Below are positions 54,207-64,000 of a DNA stretch of 64,000 nt, piece after piece (the first letter of the stretch is position 1; every line of letters starts with the position of its first letter). Source of the DNA: Phocoena phocoena (Eukaryota; Chordata; Mammalia; Artiodactyla; Phocoenidae); NCBI RefSeq assembly GCF_963924675.1, contig NW_027077440.1:854501-918500 (forward strand), in the 5' to 3' direction. A program made the position numbers and the translations under genes. Under the pieces are notes generated by a model. It was not told where the DNA came from and ran no database searches. It worked only from the letters and a program-made list of their open reading frames with translations.

Positions 54207-57200
54207 AGGGCCATCATTCACGGGAGTAGGAGGCTCCCAGCATGCTCCAGTGGCCAACAGAGGGCCCACGTCGCCAAGGCGATGTGAGCTAGCCAGGCAG
54301 GAGTGACCTGACATCAGAGGGCCCACCTCACAGAATGGTAGGGAACCCAGCCAGGATCAGACTCTCCCCAGAGGGCCCACATCACCAAGGTGATGGGAAC
54401 CAGGCAGGAGTGTCCTCACACCCGTGGGGCCACATCATCAAAAGTTGAGGTACCCAGCACATGTGGCCTCAAACCAGAGGACCCACATCACCATGGGTTT
54501 CGGAGTGAGGCAGGCAGGATTAACCTCACAACACATGTCCCATTGTATACAAAAGGTGTGGAAACCAGCAGTTGGATCTTCCTAGCAGGCGGCCCAGAGC
54601 ACTGAGGCTATGAGATCCAGGCCGGCATGAACTCACAACAGAGGGCCCTCATTGTGATTCTGTAAGCAACCCAGCCGTTGTGACCTCAGAGCAGAAGGCC
54701 CACATCCCCATGGGGAAGGGAAACAAGCAGGAGTGTCATCGCAAGAGTGGGCACACATGAAAAAATGTGGGGAGCCCAGCAATTAGTGCCTGATGCCAGA
54801 GGGCCCTCATCACCGAGGGGCGGTGGCTCCCAGCCAGCTCCGACTGCTACCAGAGGGGCGACGTCGCCAATGCGGAGTGCGACAACCAGGCAGGAGTGAC
54901 CTCAGAGCAGAGGGTCAACCTCACAGAAGTGTGAAGAACCAAAGAGGATCAGATTCTCACCAGAGGGCCCACATCACCAAGGGAATGGGAACCAGGCAGG
55001 AGTGTCCTCACACTAGTGGGGTCACATCACCGAAAAGTGAGGGACCCAGCACACGTGGCCTCAAACCAGAGGACACACATCACAAGGGAGCTGGGATTGA
55101 GGCAGGCAGGAGGAGCCTCAAAACAGAGGGACCATAGAATTAAAGAGGTGAAGAATCCCGCAGTTGGAACCTCCCAGCAGGCGGCCAGGAGCAGCGAGAC
55201 TATGGGATCCAGGCCGGAGTGATCTCACACCAGAGGGCCGTCATCATGAAACTGTGAGCAACCTAGGCGTTGGGATCTCAGAGCAGAAGGCCCACATTCC
55301 CATGGGGTTGGGAACCTGTCAGAAGTGTACTCGCACCACAGGGCACACAGCAGAGAATTTAGGGAACCCAGGAGTTAGGGCCTGACGCCAGAGGGCCCTC
55401 ATTACCAAGGGGAGGAGACTCCAATCAGGCACCAACACCCAACTGAGGTCCCACGTCGCCAAGGTGACGTGTGACAGCCAGGTGGGAGTGACCTCACCGC
55501 AGAGGGCCTACCTCACAGAAGGGTGAGGAACACAGCCAGGATAAGACTCTCACCAGAGGGCCCACATCACCAAGGTGATCAGAACCAGGCAGGAGAGTCT
55601 TCACACCAGTGTGGCCACATCATAGAAAGGTGAGGAACCCAGCACATGTGGCCTAAACCAGAAGACCCACATCTCCAAGGGGCTCGGAATGAGGCAGGCA
55701 GGAGTAGCCTCACAACACAGGGCCCATAGAATAAAAAAGCTGAGGAATCCAGCAATGGGAACCTCCCAGCAGGCGGCCAAGAACACCAAGTCTATGCGAT
55801 TCAGGCCGCAGTAAACTCACAGCAGAGGGTCCACATCATGAAACTGTGAGCAACCCAGCCATTTGGACCTCAGAGCAGAAGGTCCACATCCCCAAGGTGT
55901 TGGGAGCATGGCAGGAGTGTCCTCGCACCACTTAGCACATATCAGAAAATGTGGGTACCCAGCAGTTAGGGCCTGACGCCAGAGGGCCCTCATCACTGAG
56001 GGGAGGAGGCTCCCAGCATGTTCCAACTACCACAAGAGGGCCCACGTCACCAAGGCGGGGTGTGCCAGCCAGGCAGAAGTGACCTCACAGCAGACGGCCC
56101 AACTCAAAGAAGAGTGAGGAAACCAACCAGGATCAGACTCTCACCAGAGGGCCCATATCACCAAGGGGACGGGAACCAGGCACGAGTGTCCTCACACCAG
56201 TGGGGCCACATCACTAAAAGATGAGGAAACTGGCACATGTGGCCACAAACCAGAGGACCTACATCACCAAGGGGCTGGGAGTGACACAGGCAGGAGGAGC
56301 CTCCCAACACAGGGCCCAAAGAATAAAAAAGGTGAGGAACCCAGCAGTTGGAACTTCCCAGCAGGCGGCCCAGAGTACAGAGGCTATGGGATCTAGGAAT
56401 GAGTGAACTAACACCAGAGAGCTAACATCAGGAAACTGTGAGCAACCCAGTCGTTGGAACCTCAGAGCAGAAGGCCCATATCGCCATGGGGATGGGAACA
56501 TTTCACGAGTGTCCTGGCATCACTGGGCTCACATCAGAAAACCTGGGGAGCCCAGCAGTTAGAGCCTGACGCCAGAGGGACCTCATCACCGAGGACAGGA
56601 GTCTCCAAAAGGATCCAACTGCCACCAGAGGGCCGACGTCACCAAGGCAATGGGAGCAAGCCAGGCAGGAGTTACCTCAGAGCACAGGGCCCACCTCACA
56701 GAACGGTAAGGAACCCAGCCAGGACCAGACTCTCACCAGAGGGGCCACATCACCAAGGGGCTGGGAAACAGGCACGAGTGTCCTCACACCATTGGGGCCA
56801 CATCATTGAAAGGTGAGGGACCCAGCACACATGGCCTCACACCAGAGGACACACATCACAACGGGGCTGGGATTGAGGCAGGCAGGAGGAGCCTCAAAAC
56901 AGAGGGCCCATAGAATAAAAAAGGTGAGGAATCCCGCAGTTGGAACCTCCCAGCAGGCGCCCAGGAGCAGCAAGCCTATGGGATCTAGGCCGGAATGAAC
57001 GCACATCAGAGGGCCCTCCTCATGAAACTGTGAGCACCCCAGCCGTTGGGACCTCAGAGCAGAAGGCCCAAATTCCCATGGGGTTGGGAACCTGACAGGA
57101 GTGTACTCGCACCACAGGTCGCACATCTGCAAATTTTGGGAGCCCAGGAGTTAGGGTCTGACGCAAGAGGGCCCTCATTACCGAGGGACGGAGACTCGCA

Positions 57201-59567
57201 GCAGACACCAACTCCCAACTGAGGGCCCACGTCACCAAGGTGATGTGTGCCAGCCAGGCAGGAGTGACCTCACCGCAGAGGGCCTACCTCACAGAAGGGT
57301 GAGGAAACCAGCCAGGATAAGACTCTCACCAGAGGGCCCACATCACCAAGGGGATCGGAACCAGGCAGGAGGGTCCTCACACCAGTGTGGCCACATTATA
57401 GAAAGGTGAGGAACCCAGAACATGTGGCCTAAAAGAGGGGACCCACATCTCCAAGGGGCTAGGAGTGAGGCAAGCAGGAGTATCCTCACAAAACAGAGCC
57501 CACAGAATAAAAGTTGTGAGGAATCCAGCAGTTGGAACCGGCCAGTAGGCCGCCCAGAGCACAGAGTCTATGGGATCCAGGCCACAGCAAACTCACAGCA
57601 GAGGTCCCACATCATGAAACTGTGAGCAACCCAGCGGATGGGACCTCAGAGCAGAAGGCCCACATCCCTATGGGGATGGGAACCTGACAGGAGTGTCCTC
57701 GGCCCACTTCCACGAATCAGAAAATGTGGGAACCCAGCAGTTAGGACCTGAGGCCAGAGGACCCTCATCACCGAGGGGAGGAGGCTCCCAGCAGGCTCCA
57801 ACTGCCACCATAAGGCCGATGTCACCAAGGCGGGGTGTGCCAACCAGGCAGGAGTGACCTCAGAGCAGAAAGCCCACCTCACAGAAGTGTGAGGAACCCA
57901 ACAAGGATCAGACTGTCACCAGAGGGCCAACATCACCAAGGGAATGGGAACCAGGCAGGAGTGTCCTCACACCAGTGGGGCTACATCACCATAATTTGAG
58001 GGACCCAGCACACGTGGCCTCAAACCTGAGGACACACATCACCAAGGGGCTGGGAGTGAGGCAGGCCAGAGGATCCTCAAAACAGAGGGACCATAAAATA
58101 AAAAAGGTGAGGAATCCCACAGTTGGAACCTCTGGCAGGCAGCCAGGAGCAGCGAGGCTATGGGATCTAGGCAGGAGTGAACTCACACAAGAGGGCCCTC
58201 ATCATGAAACTGTGAGCAACACAGCCGTTGGGACCTCAGAACAGGAGGCTCACATCCCCATGGGGATGGGAACCTGGCAGGAGTGTCCTTGCACCACTTA
58301 GCAAGAATCAGAAAATGTGGGAACCCAGCAGTTAGGACCTGAGGCCAGAGGGCCCTCATCACCGAGGGGAGGAGGCTCCCAGCAGGCTCCAACTGCCACC
58401 ATATGGCCGACGTTGCCAAGGCGGGGTGTGCCAGCCAGGCAGGAGTGACCTCAGAGCAGAGGGCCCACCTCACAGAAGGGTGAGGAACCTAACCAGGATC
58501 AGACTCTCACCAGAGGGCCAACATCACCAAGGTGATGGGAACCAGGCAAGACTGTCCTAACAGCAGTGGGGCCAACATCACCAAGGGAATGGGAACCAGG
58601 CAAGAGTGTCCTCACACCAGTGTGGCCACATTATAGAAAGGTGAGGAACACAGCACATGTGGCCTCAAACAAGGGGACACACATCACGAAGGGGCTGGGA
58701 GTGAGGCATGCAGGAGGAGACGCACAACCGAGGGCCCATAGAATAAAAAAGGTGAGGAATCGAGAAGTTGGAAACTCCAAGCTGGAGGCCCAGAGCACTG
58801 ACACTATGGGATACAGGCCAGAGTGGACACACAGCAAAGGGCCCACATCATGAAACTGTGAGCAACCCAGCAGTTGGGACCACAGAACAGAAGTCCCACA
58901 TGCCCATGGGGATGGGAACCTGGCAGGAGTGACTCGCACCACTGGGCACACATCAGAAAATGTGTGGAGCCCAGCACTTAGGGCCTGACACCAGAAGGCC
59001 CTCATCACTGAGGGGAGGAGGCCCCAGCACGCTCCAACTGCCACCAGAGGGTCCACGTCGCCAAGGTGACGTGCGCCAGCCAGGCAGGATTGACCTCACA
59101 GCAGAGGGCCCACATCATGAAAGTGTGAGCAACCCAGCCGTTAGGACCTCAGAACAGAAGGCCCACACGCTCATGAGGATTGGAACCTGGCAGGAGTGCC
59201 CTCGTACCACTTAGCACGTATCAGAAAATGTGGGAACCCCGCCATTAGGGTCTGACGCCAGAGGGCCTCATCACCGCGGGAAGGAGGCTCCCAGCAGGCT
59301 CCAACTGCCACCAGGGTGCCGAAGTCAACAAGGCGGGTTGTGCCAGCCAGGCAGGAGTGACCTCAGAGAAGAGGGCTCACCTCACGGATGTGTGAGGAAC
59401 CCAACCAGGATCAGAGTCTCACCAGAGGGCCCACATCACCAAGGGGATGGGAACCAGGCAGGAGTGTCCACACACCAGTGGGGCCACATCATCAAAAGAT
59501 GAGGAACCCATCACATAGGGCCTCAAACCTGAGGACATACATCACCATGTGGCTGGGAGTGAGGCAG
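54205..59567 (+). repeat. GC-rich ~54 bp tandem repeat in an 11-subunit, ~592 bp higher-order unit
   Basis: Subunits of 52-57 bp share the outline ccagagggcccacatcacc, then aaggggatgggaacc, then caggcaggagtgtcctcac. Eleven recognisably different subunits follow one another in fixed order. In this order they include the cagtggggccacatcat type, the agaggacccacatc type, the gaataaaaaaggtgagg type, the caggcggcccagagca type, the catcatgaaactgtgagc type, the gcagaaggcccacatccc type, the cagaaaatgtggg type, the cctcatcaccgagggg type, the gacgtcgccaaggcg type and the cctcacagaagggtgagg type. Taking subunit 1 as anchor, higher-order units start at 54,371, 54,963, 55,556, 56,147, 56,739, 57,332, 57,922 and 58,513 (spacing 590-593 bp), then 59,425. 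I do not recognise the family, and I see no relation to the flanking satellite or to L1. Open frames in it merely follow the repeat and switch strand and frame, so no gene is called. Confidence 0.9.
58513..59424 (+). repeat. Enlarged higher-order unit with two internal duplications
   Basis: This unit is 912 bp instead of ~592. Subunit 1 occurs twice in tandem (starting near 58,513 and 58,568). Later, after the cgtcgccaaggtgacg subunit near 59,055, the order jumps back to the catcatgaaagtgtgagc subunit (about 59,101). Five subunits, the 6th to 10th, are then repeated before the unit finishes normally. One extra subunit plus five extra subunits accounts for the added ~320 bp. This is the expected footprint of slippage or unequal exchange acting in whole subunits. 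Confidence 0.82.
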
Positions 59568-60691
59568 GTATCTGGAGGGGCACATTTAACTCTAATTTCC
59601 CACCAGGAAGAGGAATTAACCAAAGGCTCAGAGTGCCGTGCCGGACCCTGATTATGGCCTGAAGCAAACCTGCAGTTTTGTGGCCAGCTTACAAGGAAGC
59701 GAGTTAAGAAAGGAGCTCAGGGGCACTGTAATTCACAAACCTGCAGAGATAAATGACAGCTATTGGCAAAAATATATCGAAGTAAGTCTGCAAAGAGGAC
59801 TTGAAAACGAGGCAGAATTGCAGGAATCATATTTCAAGAGGTAGATTGGAATTGCATTTAAAGCATATGAAAAGCGGCAGATCTTTGACAGTGATGCACA
59901 TGGACAAAAAGTGCGTATACATTTTTCCTGAATATATTCAGGAAAAAACGCATATGAACATTTTGGCCAACCAAGCACTCCAGCAATGGAAATCCACACT
60001 ACAATGAAGTCACATTTCCCATTCGTCAAAAAGGCCATCTGAATAAAGTGTAAAAACCAGAAACACAGGACAGGCCATGGAGAACAGGGAGCCGTGTTAT
60101 GCTGATGGGCGGGATGTAAATTGCCAACAGACACTCTGGAGATGTTCATGGTGTATCCTGAAACATCTAAAAAACAAAGCTACAGAGCCTAGGGCACTTC
60201 CACTTTTGGCCCTATAGCTTAGGAAAATTAAAATCAACAAGACACAGCCAACACAAAATTTAGGGCTGCTGTGTTTACAAGAACCTCGAGTCCAGTACAA
60301 ATTAAATATCCCAGAAAGAAAAAAATGGATAAAGAAGTTGTGCTACTTACGTACAACGGAATATCACTCAGCAGTGAAATCAATGTCATCAGGCCTGTAG
60401 CAGCAAATTGAGTGGATTTAATTATGATGATTCTAAGAGAAATATGTCACACAAAGAAAGATAATTATCATAAGATACCACTAATAGAGGGAGTGTAAAC
60501 TTGGCTACACATAAACTGAATTACAAAACCGAACAGAGTCTCACATTTAGATAAAAACCTTATGCTTGCTTAAGGGGAAAGTTGAGTTGGGCTGCTGTAT
60601 AAAAACAGATTGAAATTAGCACACATACCATTCCATAAGCCAAATACGTAATAAACAAGACCTACTCTTTGCTCAACGAAATAGACTCATC
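59566..60691 (+). repeat. Old satellite copy on the right of the 54 bp array
   Basis: The satellite resumes at aggtatctgg, equivalent to aggtgtctgc of core units, and runs through a degraded but clear palindrome (about 59,900-59,970) and the L1-derived half up to ctcaacgaaatagactc. It is the most diverged copy in the window and looks the most L1-like, for example gatgggcgggatgtaaattg (60,103-60,122), gtacaacggaatatcactc (60,351) and aaatatgtcacacaaagaaag (60,440). About 365 bp of the monomer, from this point to the palindrome, are present on both sides of the 54 bp array. The copy ends where the next L1 begins. Confidence 0.9.
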
Positions 60692-61430
60692 CATGGTGTA
60701 TTACCTCACACCTATTAGAATGGGCATCATCAGAAAATCTACAAACAACAAATGCTGGAAACGGTGTGGAGATAAGGAATCCTCTTCCACTATTGTTGGG
60801 AACGTAAATTGATACAGTCACTGTGGAGAACATTATGGAGTTTCTTATAAAACTAAGAATAGAATTACCATATGATACAGCAATCTCTCTACTGGGCATA
60901 TACCCAGACAAAACAATAAATCAAAAAGAGACATTCACCACAAAGTTCATTGCATCACTATTTACACTATCCAGGAAATGGAAGCAACCTAAATGCCCAC
61001 AGACAGACGAATGCATAAAGATGTGGTACATATATAAAATGGAATATTACTAAGCCATAAAAAGGAATGAAATTGGGACATTTGTAGAGACGTTGATGGA
61101 TCTAGAGACTGTCATACAGAGTGAAGTAAGTCAGAAAGAGAAAAACAAATCTTGTATATTAAGGCATATATGTGGAACCTTGAAAAATTGTACAGATGAA
61201 CCGTTTTGCAAGGCAGAAATAGAGCAATACATGTATACAACAAACGTATGGACAACAAGGGGGGAAAGCTGTTGGGGATGGTGGTGGGAGGAGTTGAGAT
61301 ATTGGGATTGGTATGTGTACATTTATATGTATAAAGTAGATAACCAAAAACAACCTGCTGTATAAAAATATAAAATTAAATTCAAAATAAAAAAATAAAA
61401 TTAAAAAAAGTAAAATAGAAAAAATATTCT
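60692..61430 (+). mobile_element. 5'-truncated L1, ORF2 end and 3' UTR
   Basis: The sequence begins in ORF2 (tattacctcacacctattag, atcagaaaatctac), passes the ORF2 C-terminus and 3' UTR (ggcatatatgtggaacc, gcaaggcagaaatagagc) and ends in an A-rich tail at about 61,360-61,430. A 76-residue open stretch at 60,823-61,053 is the ORF2 C-terminal remnant (IELPYDTAISLLGIY and, at its end, IKMWYIYKMEYY). Stops and small deletions exclude function. I found no target-site duplication. The satellite does not resume on the far side, so the insertion may coincide with the end of the satellite or may have been followed by a rearrangement. Confidence 0.92.
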
Positions 61431-61973
61431 TCCCTTCACATACATGTATTTATATGAATAAATTATTTCCATGCTTATATCTGTAAATACACAAAAGAGG
61501 AATAAAATCTACCTTGAACCAAAAACGAAAAAAAGATAAAAAAGAACAGAACCCACCAGTTACACAGAGGAAAACCGTTTCAGGGCACTTGCTCCAATTG
61601 CAAACAATTCTGAAGTTGGTCAGTGGTGGGGAATCATCTCCCATTCAGCCAGCATGCTCCTCGCAACAAGCGTCCTCACTGCAAAGCTGGGGGACCGTGC
61701 CGAGGTATCTGTGAGTAAACGTGGGCCGAGCCCCAGGCCAGCTGCTGCTGAAATGTTCCCACCCTTCCAAGGCTAAACGCCTGAATATGTACAAGGACTT
61801 GAAAACCTAGAGGAAGGGCCATGGAGCCACATGAGGGACAGCATGCCAGCCGACTTGGTGCCTGCAGGCCAGCCAGGATGGTCCTGGCCCTGGGTGCTCT
61901 TCTGGAAGCTCTCCATTTCCCTGCCTGAGATACCCCTGCTGTCCCGGCCCCCACTGCTTTCTTCCTTCCTCAC
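61431..61973. other. Single-copy-looking sequence, nothing assigned
   Basis: An A-rich first part (about 61,431-61,560) gives way to mixed sequence with no repeat, RNA gene or convincing exon that I can recognise. Short open frames on both strands overlap each other and have no visible motifs. Confidence 0.5.
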
Positions 61974-62039
61974 CTGTGCCCAGGGAGAAATTCCAGCGGC
62001 AGGTGTGGGTGACACATCCTCTTCTTTAGCAGGTAGCAT
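61974..62039 (-). CDS. Possible first coding exon, 22 codons (weak)
   Basis: On the minus strand an ATG at 62,039 opens a 66-base segment coding for 22 residues (MLPAKEEDVSPTPAAG, then ISPWAQ). It ends on a codon boundary at CAG followed by GTGAGG, a good match to a vertebrate splice donor. About 165 bases upstream on the same strand there is a TATAAA. The segment has no match I recognise and no downstream exon lies in view, since the gene would continue leftwards through the A-rich sequence and L1. The frame also stays open past the donor to 61,773, so a simple unspliced open frame by chance is equally possible. Confidence 0.2.
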
Positions 62040-62149
62040 CTTGGCAACTGCTGCAGAAAGTCCAGCAGAGCCCCACTCACACTGGGACACCCACAAAGCC
62101 GTGGCCTCTCACTCCCTCCCACCAGCCCAGCCCCGAGACTGCTGACAGG

Positions 62150-62290
62150 GCAGAGAAAATGGCGTCAGGCACAGCTGCAGGGGCTCTTGCTGCCTGGAGC
62201 GGTGTTTATATTGATCTCAACCCAGGCACACCTGGGGAGGGCTGGCCGGCACGGTCAGGCTTCCCAAGCCAGCCAATAATCACCCCTCAG
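62150..62290 (-). promoter_or_regulatory. Possible TATA/CCAAT-type promoter on the minus strand (weak)
   Basis: Reading the minus strand, an inverted CCAAT box (ATTGG, plus-strand ccaat near 62,273) is followed by a TATAAA (plus strand 62,205-62,210) and then by E-box motifs CAGCTG (near 62,172). The spacing of about 65 bp between the boxes is normal for a polymerase II promoter. All are short motifs that occur by chance, so the call rests only on their order together with the ATG and splice donor downstream. Confidence 0.22.
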
Positions 62291-62726
62291 GGGCTCACAG
62301 TTGCTGAAAATGGAACTTGCTGAATTGGCCAGGTCCAAGGAACAGGTGTGGGCTCCTGAGAGTCAGGATAGACAAGGGGCTGCAGCTCTGGCTTGTTTTC
62401 TAATTATATTATCTGGCCCATGAGTGGGAGACAACTTCAAGAAAACCCTCTCCTAATGAGAGGAACCCAGGAGTCAGGGAGAGGAGGGGTGGGTGGTGGT
62501 TGGAGACAGAGGCCTGGTGCCCCGGGTGCAGTGGAAGTCTCTGGAAGACCAGGTGGAGGAGGCCGCACAGAGTGATGCCCAGGGTCACAGACCTGTCAGA
62601 GCTGCTGTTTGTTAGTTCAAGTCCTGCTCTGAGGTGCTCTGTGTCAGATCTGAGCGACAGGTGAGCTGGGAGTGCTCTGCAATGAGGGCTATGTGCACGG
62701 TTCCTGTGTGCCCAGCCCTGCCAAGG
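62291..62726. other. No feature recognised
   Basis: Moderately GC-rich sequence with no repeat family, RNA gene or exon that I can support. A purine-rich ggagaggaggggtgggtggtg stretch lies near 62,480. A 186-residue minus-strand frame (62,409-62,969) covers this part, but it continues through the minisatellite and is not supported. Confidence 0.4.
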
Positions 62727-62935
62727 TACCTGCAAGGGTAGCTCTGTATCCTGGGAGGGGCCTGACCACGGGAGCCCCATGGACTGCAGAGGACCTGCCC
62801 AGGGAATCCCATATCCTGGGAGGGGCCTGAACACGAGAGCCCCGTGGGCTGGGGTGGGGGTAGGGTACCTGCCCAGGTGAGCTCCATATCCTGGGATTGG
62901 CCTGACCTCGAGAGCCCCATGGGCTGCTGGAGTCC
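62727..62935. repeat. Three-copy GC-rich minisatellite (~65-75 bp unit)
   Basis: The motif tatcctgggaggggcctga, then a ...gagccccatgggctg part and an acctgcccagg part, occurs three times. The tatcc anchors are at 62,747, 62,812 and 62,887, so spacing is 65 and 75 bp. The middle copy is lengthened by a G-rich ggggtgggggtaggg insertion. Confidence 0.85.
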
Positions 62936-62944
62936 TGGTAAAGG

Positions 62945-64000
62945 ATGTCAGGACAGTCAGTGAAGCCACTGAGGATATACCTCCAGTAGTTCCTAAATCC
63001 TACACCCTGCTGGTCATTCTACCAACCACCAGGACTTGGTATTCTGTATTAGTCTTCACTGATGCCTTCTTTTGTATTCCATTAGTCCCAGAGTCACAAG
63101 AAATTTTGGCTTGTGAGTGACAGGACTCAACATACAACTAAAACAATACTTCCAGGCTGTCTTGCCCCAAGGGTTCAAAAATTCCCACACCATCTTTGGG
63201 GAAAGCTCAGCTAAAGACCTAAAAGTTCTACCTCTGGAAAAGGAAACACTCCTTCAATATTCAGACGACATTCTGATCGCCAGCCCTACTAAGGAGGCCT
63301 CAGAACTACCAAGCCAATAAAGGATAGAAGTTGTCCATGAAAAAGCTCAAGTATCACAGACTACGGTGACCTGCCTGGGCTTCATTCTCACAGAAGGTCG
63401 GAGAAGCCCATCCCAGGAAAGGGAAGAAACAATTTACAGCCTTACCCCTTTCTGAAACTAGAAGACAGCTTAGGGGTTCCTGGGGAAGCCAGGGTTTCCT
63501 GCCTCTGGATCCCTAACTACAGTCTACTAGCTGGGCCTCTATATGAAACACTGAAAGGAAAAGATGATGATCCTTTTGAATAGAATCCAGAAGTGGCCTT
63601 TCAAGAATGGAAAGAGCAGTCAATTCAGACCCTTGCCCTGGAACTCCCTAATTTAGCTAAACCCTTTGACCTTTACATTCCTGGTGAAAGGTGAATCGCC
63701 ATTGGAGTATTAGTGCAAAAACTGGGACCACTTGAAATGGAACAATGCAAGAATGCCATCCAGGTAGGATAAACTATGGTCACCAAGGGGCTTGGCCCAC
63801 TGCCACATCTGGCCAAGATACTGGTGGTATCTGAAAACCTGGAAATCAGCAGCCCAAAAGGCCACCTCCCTTCTAAGGGAAACGGACCCCACGTGGTGAT
63901 CCTAACCCCCAACCATGCCCTGAAGTTGCAGGGTTTGCTCCGTGGGCACACTGACCTCGATTGAGGAGGCCCTCCAACTCCAACCTCCAGAGAGATAACC
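62945..64000 (+). pseudogene. Decayed endogenous retrovirus pol (gammaretrovirus-like, ERV class I)
   Basis: Translated pieces on the plus strand resemble a retroviral reverse transcriptase and its connection region, running off the right end of the window. Readable fragments are FTDAFFCIPL near 63,055-63,085, LPQGFKN near 63,162 and the polymerase box reading YSDD at 63,258-63,269, where this virus group normally has another residue after the tyrosine. The copy is clearly dead. The position expected to hold the first catalytic aspartate (codon 63,052-63,054) reads valine. The two polymerase motifs lie in different frames. Stops follow at 63,318-63,320 and again near 63,580. No LTR, gag or env is visible. 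No gammaretroviral subfamily is named because that would need a database comparison. Confidence 0.82.

Noticed and set aside
54371..57332. A link between the ~1,776 bp trimer period of the 54 bp array and the ~1,747 bp satellite period.
   Set aside because: The sequences share no similarity that I can see, and the lengths differ by about 30 bp. Treated as coincidence.
54205..59567. Repeated histidine- and glycine-rich frames in the 54 bp array that look like a repetitive protein.
   Set aside because: Subunit length varies between 52 and 57 bp and is not kept to multiples of three, frames are cut by stops at different subunits, and equally long frames occur on the opposite strand.
54205..59567. 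Regular short repeats resembling a CRISPR array.
   Set aside because: There are no constant repeats alternating with unrelated spacers. Each subunit is related over its whole length, and the surroundings are mammalian.
62409..62969. A 186-residue minus-strand open frame.
   Set aside because: Much of it is translation of the three-copy minisatellite, giving repeated G/P/S-rich peptides. No splice or conservation signal supports it.
63117..63320. The open pol-like segment as a possibly active retroviral gene.
   Set aside because: It is a 67-codon fragment between a frameshift and a stop, the polymerase box is altered, the first catalytic aspartate position is valine, and no LTR is visible.

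Overview
The window looks like mammalian satellite heterochromatin and its edge, most likely from a whale. The evidence is a tandem satellite with a ~1,747 bp unit, two 5'-truncated LINE-1 (L1) copies of cetartiodactyl type, and a decayed endogenous retrovirus. The unit length fits what I know of the common cetacean satellite (about 1.75 kb in most families, about 1.58 kb in delphinids), so a non-delphinid cetacean is the best guess. No intact protein-coding gene can be supported; the only gene-like candidate is a weak promoter/first-exon signature on the minus strand near 62.0-62.2 kb.

Layout: (1) 1-~51,640, a homogeneous head-to-tail satellite array that continues off the left edge, with 29 complete palindrome-to-palindrome units. 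(2) ~51,641-54,206, visibly diverged edge copies of the same satellite, interrupted at 53,174-53,845 by a minus-strand L1 with an 11 bp target-site duplication. (3) 54,205-59,567, a different GC-rich tandem array of ~54 bp subunits ordered into an 11-subunit, ~592 bp higher-order unit. It interrupts the satellite, and its left junction lies inside the satellite's palindrome. (4) 59,566-~60,691, another old diverged satellite copy. (5) ~60,692-61,430, a plus-strand L1 3' end. (6) ~61,431-62,940, apparently single-copy DNA with the possible promoter and a three-copy minisatellite. (7) ~62,945-64,000, a broken gammaretrovirus-like pol remnant.

About half of each satellite unit is itself an L1 3' end: ORF2 C-terminus, 3' UTR and a tail-like A-rich stretch. 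A recurrent ~107-residue reading frame still shows L1 ORF2p-like motifs. Exactly at the junction between this L1 half and the unrecognised ~800 bp half sits a 72 bp palindrome with no spacer. It is perfect in four units, nearly perfect in most others, and internally expanded in three. The edge copies look closer to L1 at several positions, so they probably keep an older state of the satellite.

The array is a mosaic. Two main sequence classes are interspersed, and blocks of one to several units recur at whole-unit shifts (3,495, ~10,528, ~14,030 bp), as expected from unequal exchange or conversion. All alignments were made by eye; I give no identity percentages because none were computed.
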